8,978 bases of DNA, from the NCBI GenBank assembly GCA_003647385.1, contig QMMT01000053.1, positions 1 through 8,978 on the forward strand. Reading direction: 5' to 3'. This DNA is from Deltaproteobacteria bacterium. Lineage in GTDB: Bacteria; Desulfobacterota; Desulfobacteria; Desulfobacterales; Desulfobacteraceae. Of the stretch, positions 1 through 6,532 are shown piece after piece (within the stretch, counting starts at the first letter, position 1; each line of letters starts with the position of its first letter). The notes below the pieces were generated by a model that was not told the DNA's origin, searched no databases, and was given only the letters and a program-made list of their open reading frames with translations. The translations under genes and the position numbers were made by a program.

Positions 1-46
1 GCTCTAAAAAGGGGGTCACACCCAGAAAAATTAAACCGGGAAGGTC

Positions 47-250
47 ATGAAGCGTTTTTCTTTATTTTTTCCAGGGGTTTTCCTGTTATCATTTTCCTTA
101 TGGGTATGGGTGGGGCCCATTCCCTGTTTGTTTGCCGCAGACAGCAGTGTTCGGATTCTGTTTCTTGGGGATTCCATTTCCGCCGGCCTGGGGGTTGAAC
201 CGGAATATGCCAGGGCTTTTTACGAGGTGTTTGTTTCTCTGGCAGTTTGA
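47..250 (+). pseudogene. Truncated TesA-like secreted SGNH/GDSL esterase (N-terminal fragment)
   Basis: This 67-codon frame encodes only the beginning of an arylesterase/thioesterase I (TesA-type) SGNH hydrolase. An N-terminal Lys-Arg is followed by a long hydrophobic stretch and a plausible signal-peptidase site near residues 28-31 (LFAAD), so the ancestor was exported. Family block I follows directly as ILFLGDSISAGLGV (residues 37-50), with Ser43 in the nucleophile position. Similarity stops after about residue 55 and the frame ends at TGA 12 codons later. Blocks II, III and V, including the catalytic Asp/His, are absent; intact TesA proteins are roughly 180-210 residues. A GGGAAGG ribosome binding site precedes the ATG, so a short peptide could still be made. 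I infer a deletion remnant that is not functional as an esterase. It converges on yajD. Confidence 0.7.
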
Positions 251-374
251 CTTAGGCATTTCCCTTATGATCCTTTTTTTGACCACCTGTATCTGTATGG
301 GAACAGCTCTTATGGCATCCCGGAAAGTCATGAACACAAAGCCGGTAAAGCTTTTGGCAAATATCTGATCCGTT
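251..374 (+). other. Unidentified coding-like remnant downstream of the esterase fragment
   Basis: After the TGA at 248-250 the same reading frame stays open to a TAA at 425-427. Its first part reads like real protein: YDPFFDHLYLYGNSSYGIPE followed by SHEHKAGKAFGKYLI, rich in His, Tyr, Gly and Asn. It has no start codon or ribosome binding site of its own. It also does not look like the missing part of a TesA esterase, because no GxND or DxxH block is visible. The last part of the open frame runs antisense over the 3' end of yajD and is probably meaningless. I do not recognise the family. The most likely explanation is the 3' remnant of a different gene joined to the esterase fragment by a deletion. 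No terminator with a U-run is visible between the convergent genes. Confidence 0.35.
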
Positions 375-752
375 TTAATCCGGCAGGTTACCCTTCATTA
401 AATCCCCCAACCCGGCAAACGGATTAACCCCACCACTATTTTCTGCAGGATTGTCAGGCACTGCCTGGTCATAGGCATCAGCAACCTGATCCCGGGAGTG
501 TTCATTGTCATGGCAGTAAATGCACAGCAGTTCCCAGTTACTGCCGTCAGGAGGATTGTTGTCATGGTTGTGGTCTTTGTGGTGCACGGTCAGCTCGCGA
601 AGGCGTTTGCCGTCGAACTCACGGCCACAATGACCGCAGATCCAGGGGAAAAGTTTGAGAGCCCTTTCCCGATAGGTGTTTTCACGATCTTTCTTGAAGC
701 GGAGCGCCTCTGAAACTGTTAAATTGCCATTGTTGCTGTCTTTTAAAGACAT
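375..752 (-). CDS. yajD: YajD-family HNH nuclease-like protein
   Basis: This 125-residue protein closely resembles E. coli YajD (about 115 residues), an HNH-fold protein of unknown cellular role. Shared landmarks are the YRERALKLFPWICGHCGREF block, RELTVHHKDHNHDNNP, DGSNWELLCIYCHDNEHS and the C-terminal NPFAGLGDLM tail. Two CxxC pairs (Cys39/Cys42 and Cys77/Cys80) should hold a structural zinc. His57/His58, Asn72 and His81/His85 supply the HNH-type residues, so a metal-dependent nuclease is possible. The frame is open further upstream, to an ATG at 845, but that overlaps the preceding acetyltransferase. The ATG at 752 has a GGAG ribosome binding site at the usual distance, so I chose it. The gene is last in the minus-strand run, 34 bp after the GNAT gene. 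It is richer in G+C (about 52%) than that neighbour (about 36%). Confidence 0.88.
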   Translation of the reverse strand: MSLKDSNNGNLTVSEALRFKKDRENTYRERALKLFPWICGHCGREFDGKRLRELTVHHKDHNHDNNPPDGSNWELLCIYCHDNEHSRDQVADAYDQAVPDNPAENSGGVNPFAGLGDLMKGNLPD

Positions 753-761
753 GTCGTCTCT

Positions 762-765
762 CTCC
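762..765 (-). promoter_or_regulatory. Ribosome binding site fixing the yajD start
   Basis: On the minus strand the leader reads TGGAGAGAGACGAC and then ATG. GGAG lies 9 nt before the ATG at 752 and fits the Shine-Dalgarno consensus. It supports the 125-residue form of YajD over the longer frame that overlaps the GNAT gene. Confidence 0.6.
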
Positions 766-786
766 ATTACATATTTGTAGTTTGAT

Positions 787-1290
787 TCATAGATTGTTTT
801 TATCTTCAACCCTATGACTCGCCTCCGTGGTAAAAATAAAACCATATCCGTTAAAGGAAGCCTTTCTTTTTTTTATATATTTACCATGTGTGTAAGGTGA
901 TACCACCTGCTCCCAGAACACCAGGGCAGATTTGTTTTTTAATGAAACGGCAACTTCCCAATTACCCGAGGACTGTGCAAATATATGTTCAGCAAGCTTG
1001 CGACCATACCCTTTTCTCTCATGATTTTTTTGAATGTAAAACTCTGCCACGGCAAAGCCGTCAGTATTAAACCGAAAGTGTTTATTGACCAAGGCAAAGC
1101 CGATGATCGATCCTGGTTTTTTTAAAATATAAATGTACCGATCATCTGCCATCGTATATCGTTGTAAATTTTTCAGCGCACTTTTATACCATGAATCAAA
1201 ATTATAAATTTTGAAAAACTGACACATATAATCCAGATATGCTTTATACAGTGGTTTGATGTCATCAATTGTTTTAATTCTTTTGATCAT
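787..1290 (-). CDS. GNAT family N-acetyltransferase
   Basis: This 167-residue protein has the GNAT (Gcn5-related acetyltransferase) layout. Two N-terminal helices are followed by the strand pair YIYILKKPGSIIGFALVN (residues 53-70) and the acetyl-CoA-binding motif A, VAEFYIQKNHERKGYGRKLA (residues 81-100). Motif B, SLKNKSALVFWEQV (116-129), comes next and a terminal strand FNGYGFIF (146-153) closes the fold. In the Q/R-x-x-G-x-G pyrophosphate loop the first position is Glu91, a conservative-looking departure, while both glycines are kept. The substrate cannot be told from sequence. The ATG overlaps the stop of the upstream VOC gene (ATGA) and there is no strong ribosome binding site, which points to translational coupling. 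G+C is low, about 36% over 841-1260. Confidence 0.85.
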   Translation of the reverse strand: MIKRIKTIDDIKPLYKAYLDYMCQFFKIYNFDSWYKSALKNLQRYTMADDRYIYILKKPGSIIGFALVNKHFRFNTDGFAVAEFYIQKNHERKGYGRKLAEHIFAQSSGNWEVAVSLKNKSALVFWEQVVSPYTHGKYIKKRKASFNGYGFIFTTEASHRVEDKNNL

Positions 1291-1955
1291 TTTTGTCTTG
1301 CTATACAGCTTTTCAGTTCTTTAATCCCATTCGGCGTATTGATATATGCCACCAGATATGGCGCTCTGTTTTTGGGTAAAGCATGTATTTTTATAAGGTC
1401 TTTTGCTTCAATAGATTCCAAAACAGATTGAAGCCAGAATGGATGCGAATGATAGATCTCCAAACCATGAAGGCGACAACCGACATCTGCCATTTTTGTG
1501 GAAGGATGTAATTTTGTCTGCCATTCAATAACATAGGGCAGCATACCTCCGGCCAGGAGCCTGCCATCATCAGGGAGTCCGAAATACCAGCTTAAACTGT
1601 CCCGGCTGATCAACGTGGCATTACCAAATGAGATCCCAGCGTGTTGGAGAAACTTATCGATATTTTTCGTGTTGACCACCCAGGTGAGCAACGTGGGTTG
1701 TACCTCAATTTGCTGCCTGACAAAGGGATCATCCAATCCGTACCATCGTGGATTTTCCGGTGGTTCAATATCAGGGTTTATGGCAATCACTTCGAGAAAA
1801 ATATTATCCCCGAGCTGCATCAGGTGATTATGGGTTCCCATCTTTTCATGTACACCGCCATAAGGTATATCAACCCCTAAGCACTCTTTAGCATATGCAA
1901 TTCCCTCTGTGACATTTTTTGCACCAATAACTAGATGATCTATTTTTGTCAGCAT
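1287..1955 (-). CDS. VOC-superfamily glyoxalase-like protein (Glyoxalase_3 type)
   Basis: This 222-residue protein starts directly with a VOC beta strand, MLTKIDHLVIGAKNVTEG. It continues with GGVHEKMGTHNHLMQLGDNI and FLEVIAINPD (residues 52-61), then the central GGMLPYVIEWQTKLHPS segment typical of the Glyoxalase_3 family. A second-half strand, LHGLEIYHSHP, begins near residue 162. His7 and Glu55 occupy positions that often bind the divalent metal in VOC enzymes; His163 may contribute. Members act on small metabolites, but the reaction here is unknown. It is not the short GloA glyoxalase I. A longer frame beginning at a TTG (2012) would overlap maeA. The ATG at 1955 lies 10 bp after the maeA stop and at the domain boundary. 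No clear Shine-Dalgarno is visible, so translation probably depends on maeA. Confidence 0.85.
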   Translation of the reverse strand: MLTKIDHLVIGAKNVTEGIAYAKECLGVDIPYGGVHEKMGTHNHLMQLGDNIFLEVIAINPDIEPPENPRWYGLDDPFVRQQIEVQPTLLTWVVNTKNIDKFLQHAGISFGNATLISRDSLSWYFGLPDDGRLLAGGMLPYVIEWQTKLHPSTKMADVGCRLHGLEIYHSHPFWLQSVLESIEAKDLIKIHALPKNRAPYLVAYINTPNGIKELKSCIARQK

Positions 1956-1965
1956 TTGATAAAGA

Positions 1966-3699
1966 TTAAAGCTGGTCCAGATATTCGGGACTCCAGCGTA
2001 TTTTTTCCACAAGAATGTTCAGGCGTTCAGGATCATTATTGTGCTTAAATTTTGAAAAAGCACAATCTTTTTGAGTGACATTGGCCTTAATGGCTTCTGC
2101 ACCGACTCTTTTGGCAACTTCCAGAGAGACGTTTCTTAGTTGATCCAGAGGGGGGAACAGGATACCGTCATTCAACTCTTCTTCTTTGACAAACCCGGCA
2201 ATTGCATGGGCTGCTGCAGAAAAGAAGGTTGGCAAAACTTCTGTGGCACCGGATGTCACAACCCCCAGTCCGACGCCCGGGAAAACAAAGGCATTGTTCA
2301 TCTGACCGATTCTATAGGCTTTGCCGTTGTGATTGACGGGATCAAAAGGTGATCCTGTGGCCACAAGGGCTTTACCGTTGGTCCATTCGTAGATATCCTT
2401 TGGAAGGGCTTCAGTTTTTGTCGTTGGGTTGCTCAATGGCAGAATTACCGGCCTGTCAGTATTGTCACCCACGGCTTCTACTATCTGTTTTGTAAAACAT
2501 CCAGGCTGCCCTGATGTACCGATCAATACCGTCACTTTTTCATTTTTAATCACATTTAAAAGTGTATTGTCTTCCGGTGATTTCAGCCAGGCAAGTGTTT
2601 TTGGATCTTTAGCCAGTTTCGTTTTGTAAGGTTCAAGCTCTCTGTCCGAGGTGACAATCCCTCTTGAATCCAGAGTAAAGATTCTGGCAATGGCATCTTG
2701 TCTGTCCAGCCCCTGTTCAATGAGTTCTGTCTCAATCTGCTCGGCAATGCCGATACCCCCTGCACCGGCGCCATGCACCAGATACACCTGATCGGTCATA
2801 TTCTCTTTTTTTACTTTCATGGCTGCAAGAATACCCGCCAGGGCGACAGCCCCGGTTCCCTGAATATCATCATTAAAGGAGATCAACTCCTTAAGATATT
2901 TATCCCGGACGGTAAAAGCCGTCTGTTTTGAGAAATCTTCCCACTGGCATAAGGCACGGGGAAAGTTCTTTTTAAACGCCAAAACAAATTTTTCGATAAA
3001 CGCGTAATATTTTTCTCCTCTGAGACGTTTGTGTCGCCATCCAAGATAATCAGGATCGTTTAAGAGTTCTTCATTATCCGTTCCCACATCAAGAGAGATA
3101 GGAAGGCAGTGCCAGGGGGCAATTCCTGCACCCTGGGTGTAGAGCATCAGTTTTCCAAGGCAGATGGGGATGCCGCCGGCTCCCTGGTCACCGATTCCTA
3201 GAATTCCCTGATTGTCTGTTACAACAGCGATCCCAATGTCCTGATCCGTATAATGATGCAGAACATGTTCTGCAAAATCGATATTGCCCGGATAAAAGTG
3301 GATGCCGTTTGCCCCGCGGAATAATCTAGAGTACTGCTGGCAGGCAAGACCGACTGTCGGGGTATAGATAATGGGCAGAAACTTAGTGATATCGCTTGCA
3401 ATGACGGCATGGGCAAGCACAACATTCCTGTCATAAAGACTTCTGATATAGATAAATTTTTCAATATCACTTTCTTTTTGCTCAATGATATCAAGGCTTG
3501 ACCTGACCTGGTCTTCGAGGTTTTTTACCCGCGGCGGCAGATAACCGCTGAGCTTAAGTTTACGTCTTTCATCAATCGTAAAAGCGGTTCCTTTACTGAT
3601 GTTGTTGAAGCGAAGGACATCAAACCCTTTTATGTTAATCTGTGCTCCCAGGGTTTGTCCAAATTCGCCATACTTAAACTCGTAATGATTAATTTCCAT
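1966..3699 (-). CDS. maeA: NAD-type malic enzyme (malate dehydrogenase, oxaloacetate-decarboxylating)
   Basis: This cytoplasmic enzyme oxidatively decarboxylates malate to pyruvate and CO2 with reduction of NAD(P). The 577-residue length and the whole protein align with E. coli MaeA (565 residues) and mitochondrial-type malic enzymes. The catalytic Tyr112 lies in IYTPTVG and Lys183 in ICLGKL, after the VTDNQGILGIGDQGAGG segment (160-176). Metal ligands are Glu254-Asp255 (WEDF) and Asp278 in FNDDIQGTG. The dinucleotide loop is HGAGAGGIGIAE (309-320) with an acidic Asp344 after the next strand. PLSNPTTKTE (421-430), ATGSPFDP and GQMNNAFVFPGVGLG (465-479) complete the active site. NAD preference is inferred from the family, not proven. 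The ATG at 3699 has AAGGA 13 nt upstream, an unusually long spacing. The gene lies 164 bp after acnA, with its own likely promoter, and is followed closely by the VOC gene. Confidence 0.96.
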   Translation of the reverse strand: MEINHYEFKYGEFGQTLGAQINIKGFDVLRFNNISKGTAFTIDERRKLKLSGYLPPRVKNLEDQVRSSLDIIEQKESDIEKFIYIRSLYDRNVVLAHAVIASDITKFLPIIYTPTVGLACQQYSRLFRGANGIHFYPGNIDFAEHVLHHYTDQDIGIAVVTDNQGILGIGDQGAGGIPICLGKLMLYTQGAGIAPWHCLPISLDVGTDNEELLNDPDYLGWRHKRLRGEKYYAFIEKFVLAFKKNFPRALCQWEDFSKQTAFTVRDKYLKELISFNDDIQGTGAVALAGILAAMKVKKENMTDQVYLVHGAGAGGIGIAEQIETELIEQGLDRQDAIARIFTLDSRGIVTSDRELEPYKTKLAKDPKTLAWLKSPEDNTLLNVIKNEKVTVLIGTSGQPGCFTKQIVEAVGDNTDRPVILPLSNPTTKTEALPKDIYEWTNGKALVATGSPFDPVNHNGKAYRIGQMNNAFVFPGVGLGVVTSGATEVLPTFFSAAAHAIAGFVKEEELNDGILFPPLDQLRNVSLEVAKRVGAEAIKANVTQKDCAFSKFKHNNDPERLNILVEKIRWSPEYLDQL

Positions 3700-3740
3700 G
3701 ACTAAAAAATATTCCTTAAATTACAATTAAATTAAAATAT

Positions 3741-3756
3741 GTTATAAAAAAATAAC
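3741..3756. repeat. Short AT-rich palindrome in the maeA leader
   Basis: GTTAT and ATAAC flank a 6-nt A/T run, giving a 5-bp stem or a 16-bp dyad. It sits right at the predicted transcription start of maeA, where a repressor could bind. It is weak as an RNA hairpin, and AT-rich dyads of this length arise by chance. Confidence 0.3.
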
Positions 3757-3763
3757 GAGGCAC

Positions 3764-3772
3764 ATTATATCA
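3764..3772 (-). promoter_or_regulatory. Extended -10 promoter for maeA
   Basis: The minus strand carries TGATATAAT, a perfect TATAAT -10 box with the extended TGn element. Transcription would start near 3757, giving a leader of roughly 57 nt before the maeA ATG. No TTGACA-like -35 lies 16-18 bp upstream (the region reads CACCTT followed by T's). This is typical of extended -10 promoters or activator-dependent ones. It lies in the only sizeable gap of the minus-strand gene run. Confidence 0.6.
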
Positions 3773-3790
3773 TAGATTTGTAAAAAAAGG

Positions 3791-3823
3791 TGAAACAAAA
3801 TGAACGGGTTTCATACGTTGAAA
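3791..3823. promoter_or_regulatory. Inverted-repeat cluster upstream of the maeA promoter (possible operator)
   Basis: On the plus strand, TGAAAC (3791-3796) and GTTTCA (3808-3813) form a perfect 6-bp inverted repeat with an 11-bp spacer. A further TGAAA (3819-3823) pairs with TTTCA (3809-3813) across 5 bp, so the same half-site occurs three times in alternating orientation. Relative to the predicted start near 3757 this spans about -34 to -66. That is where an activator would compensate for the missing -35 box. The binding protein is unknown, and the site does not match the FNR consensus. Confidence 0.35.
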
Positions 3824-3863
3824 AACAATCATCAATAAGGAAGATTTTCAGCCAGGCACGATG

Positions 3864-6515
3864 TTAAGCGGTGATCATTTGCCGCAGGACATAGTGAAGA
3901 ATTCCGCCATTTTTGATATAATCGATTTCAATATCAGTGTTGAGCTTAACAATGACTTGAAAATTTATCTTCTGACCGTTTTTTAAAGCAATAATATTTA
4001 AAAAACCATTGGGCTTGATCTGGTTTAAACCTTGAATTTCAAAAATTTCATCTCCTTTGAGTCCCACTGTTTCAAAGGATTCTCCTTCTTTGAAAACAAG
4101 TGGCAGAACGCCCATACCCACAAGATTGGACCTGTGTATTCTCTCAAAAGATGTGGTGATAACAGCCTTGACCCCTAAAAGACTTGTACCTTTGGCAGCC
4201 CAGTCCCTGGAAGACCCGGTCCCGTATTCACTTCCGCCAAAAATAACCAGATCTCTCTTCTCATCCTGGTATTTTTGAGAGGCATCAAAGACGAACTCCT
4301 GGGTTTTTCCCGGAAATTTAAGTGTAAGACCGCCAGTGTCGGAAACCAGTCTGTTTTTTATACGGATATTGGCAAAAGTTCCTCTCATCATCACTTCATG
4401 GTTGCCCCGGCGGGAGCCGTAGGAATTAAATTCCCATGGCTTTACACCATTTTCAATCAAATATCTTCCTGCCGGATATTCTACAGGAATGGCCCCTGCA
4501 GGAGAAATATGGTCTGTCGTGACCGAATCTTCCAATACAAGAAGGGCATGGGCATCCTTAATGTCTTCAGGATCAGGAACATCCAGAGAAAAATCTTTAA
4601 AAAAGGGTGGTCTCCGGATATAGGTGGAGTCTTCATTAAACTTGAAGGTGGTACTTTCATTCACCTCAAGCTCCTGCCAGAGCGCATCCCCTGTAAAAAT
4701 ATTGGCATACTGGTTTTTGAAAAACTTTTTCTGGACATAGGTTTCAACAAATTGATTAATTTCATCCGCGTCAGGCCAGATATCGTCCATAAACACCGGA
4801 TTTCCTTTTTCGGAAATACCAAGAGGTTCTGATTTAAAGTCGATATCAATCCTTCCAGCAATGGCATAGATCACGACAAGAATCGGAGACATTAAAAAAT
4901 TACCTGTGACGTCTTGATGTATTCTTGCTTCGAAATTTCGGTTACCGGAAAGGACAGACATGACATCCAGATTATTGGTTTTAATAGATTCTTCAATAAA
5001 TGGATCAAGAGGGCCACTGTTTCCGATACAGGTCATGCATCCAAAACCGGTATTGTTAAAGCCAATCTCCTGAAAATACTCCATTAAACCTGAACCGGTC
5101 AGGTAATCAAGGACCACTCGGGAACCAGGGGACAGAGAAGTTTTTACATACCAGGGAATGGACAGTCCTTTTTCAATGGCTTTTTTAGCTGCAAGCCCGG
5201 CACCGATCATGGTATAAGGGTTGGAGGTGTTGGTACAGGATGTAATGGCGGCTATCACAACACTTCCGTTGGTCAGGACATGGGGTTTGTTTTCAGGGTT
5301 GATTTGAATATTTTTTCTGCTCCCAAGATCAAATATTTTTGTGACTTTTTGTTTTACCCCGAAAAGAGAGATTCTGTCCTGGGGTCTGGATGGCCCTGCA
5401 ATAGAGGTTTCAATCAAAGAAAGATCCACATCTATTTTTTTTGAAAAATTAATGTTGTCATCGTAGGTATTAAAGAATCCACAGGCCTTGCAATAGGCTT
5501 CAACGCGAGCGGCGGTTTCCGACCGGTTTGTTTGTTCCAGATACTCCAGCGTTAGTTCATCAATCGGAAAAAAACCGGCGGTGGCACCGTATTCCGGTGA
5601 CATGTTTGATATGGTGGCCCGGTCGGTAAGTGTCAGGCTTTTTAACCCCTCTCCTGTGTATTCAACAATTTTTTCAACGACATTTTCTTTGCGAAGAATA
5701 TTTGTCACATAAAGAGCAATATCCGTTGAAGTGATCTGCTTTTGAGGTTTACCGATAAAATTGACACCAATAATTTGAGGAAGGTTCATATAATAGGGCT
5801 GGCCCAGCATAACGGCTTCTGCCTCAATACCGCCGACCCCCCAGCCAAGAACGCCTAAGGCATTGATCATGGTTGTGTGAGAATCAGTTCCCACCAGGGT
5901 GTCCGGAAAAGCCACAAGGCCTTCTTTTGTCTTTTTTGTTGCAATAACCGTGGCAAGATATTCAAGATTAATCTGGTGGCAGATCCCTGATTCAGGCGGG
6001 ACAACCCTGAAATTGTCAAAACTTTTCTGGGCCCATTTTAAAAGCTGGTATCGCTCCTTGTTCCGCTGATATTCTTTTTGCGCATTTAAAAAAAAGGAGT
6101 TTTTTTCTTTAAAATGATCCACCTGGATGGAGTGGTCAATGACCAGATCAACCGGGACCAGGGGATTGATTTTTTTTGGATCTCTTCCTGCCGCCTTAAT
6201 CGCATCTCTCATGGTTGCAAAATCAACCACGGCAGGTACGCCCGTGAAATCCTGCATCAGGACCCGTGCAGGATAAAAAGCAATCAGTTCAGAAGTCTGA
6301 GCACAGGTTTCATAAAATTTTGCCGCAGTGAGGATGTCTGCCCATTGAATGGTTTTTGAATCCATATTTCGTGCAAGGTTCTCAATCAGAACTCTGGCAG
6401 TAAACGGCAGGCGATTGATCTTTGCCAGCCCCATTTCTTCAAGCAGATTGATATTATGGACGATATACTCCTGGCTGTTCAGGATAAGTTTTTGCTCTAA
6501 ACTCTGATGGGTCAT
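3864..6515 (-). CDS. acnA: Aconitate hydratase A (AcnA/IRP type)
   Basis: This is the citric-acid-cycle enzyme that interconverts citrate and isocitrate through cis-aconitate, using a [4Fe-4S] cluster in the cytoplasm. The 883 residues match the AcnA/IRP1 class (E. coli AcnA 891). The cluster ligands are visible as Cys427 in TSCTNTSNP and Cys493/Cys496 in GFGCMTCIGNSG. Earlier landmarks are YPARVLMQDFTGVPAVVDFA (81-100), DHSIQVD (127-133), GTDSHTT (209-215) and GWGVGGIEAE (224-233). The C-terminal swivel domain has DSVTTDHISPAG (663-674), NSYGSRRGNHEVMMRGTF (697-714) and GGSEYGTGSSRDWAAKG (760-776), carrying active-site Ser/Arg residues. The ATG at 6515 has AGGAG 7 nt upstream. It follows fadD by 17 bp, so the two are probably co-transcribed. 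That links acyl-CoA formation with oxidation of acetyl-CoA. The gene appears intact. Confidence 0.98.
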   Translation of the reverse strand: MTHQSLEQKLILNSQEYIVHNINLLEEMGLAKINRLPFTARVLIENLARNMDSKTIQWADILTAAKFYETCAQTSELIAFYPARVLMQDFTGVPAVVDFATMRDAIKAAGRDPKKINPLVPVDLVIDHSIQVDHFKEKNSFFLNAQKEYQRNKERYQLLKWAQKSFDNFRVVPPESGICHQINLEYLATVIATKKTKEGLVAFPDTLVGTDSHTTMINALGVLGWGVGGIEAEAVMLGQPYYMNLPQIIGVNFIGKPQKQITSTDIALYVTNILRKENVVEKIVEYTGEGLKSLTLTDRATISNMSPEYGATAGFFPIDELTLEYLEQTNRSETAARVEAYCKACGFFNTYDDNINFSKKIDVDLSLIETSIAGPSRPQDRISLFGVKQKVTKIFDLGSRKNIQINPENKPHVLTNGSVVIAAITSCTNTSNPYTMIGAGLAAKKAIEKGLSIPWYVKTSLSPGSRVVLDYLTGSGLMEYFQEIGFNNTGFGCMTCIGNSGPLDPFIEESIKTNNLDVMSVLSGNRNFEARIHQDVTGNFLMSPILVVIYAIAGRIDIDFKSEPLGISEKGNPVFMDDIWPDADEINQFVETYVQKKFFKNQYANIFTGDALWQELEVNESTTFKFNEDSTYIRRPPFFKDFSLDVPDPEDIKDAHALLVLEDSVTTDHISPAGAIPVEYPAGRYLIENGVKPWEFNSYGSRRGNHEVMMRGTFANIRIKNRLVSDTGGLTLKFPGKTQEFVFDASQKYQDEKRDLVIFGGSEYGTGSSRDWAAKGTSLLGVKAVITTSFERIHRSNLVGMGVLPLVFKEGESFETVGLKGDEIFEIQGLNQIKPNGFLNIIALKNGQKINFQVIVKLNTDIEIDYIKNGGILHYVLRQMITA

Positions 6516-6532
6516 TTGCCAGCTCCTGGGAA

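Noticed and set aside
13..23. Small hairpin GGGT-CAC-ACCC near the left edge
   Set aside because: The stem is four pairs with no U-run, too weak for a terminator and with no upstream gene visible.
248..250. TGA in the esterase fragment as a selenocysteine codon, since selenoproteins are common in sulfate reducers
   Set aside because: The frame stays open afterwards, but I see no hairpin with a typical apical G loop just after the TGA. TesA esterases have no selenocysteine there, and family similarity is already lost before the stop.
334..357. Possible terminator hairpin (AAAGC/GCTTT) between the convergent esterase remnant and yajD
   Set aside because: The stem is five mostly A/T pairs with a 7-nt loop, and no U-tract follows in either direction.
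753..845. Upstream extension of the YajD frame to an ATG at 845
   Set aside because: It overlaps the GNAT gene by 59 bp, lacks similarity to YajD, and the ATG at 752 has a proper ribosome binding site.
1956..2012. Upstream extension of the VOC frame to a TTG at 2012
   Set aside because: It runs into the maeA coding end, uses a rare start and adds residues ahead of the first VOC strand.
3822..3840. FNR-like site (TTGAT-N4-ATCAA) in the acnA-maeA gap
   Set aside because: Only one TTGAT half is present on the minus strand; the second half does not match.
4275..4832. Long plus-strand open frame (185 codons) inside acnA
   Set aside because: It is fully antisense to a well-conserved aconitase, has no recognisable domain, and its composition mirrors the opposite strand.
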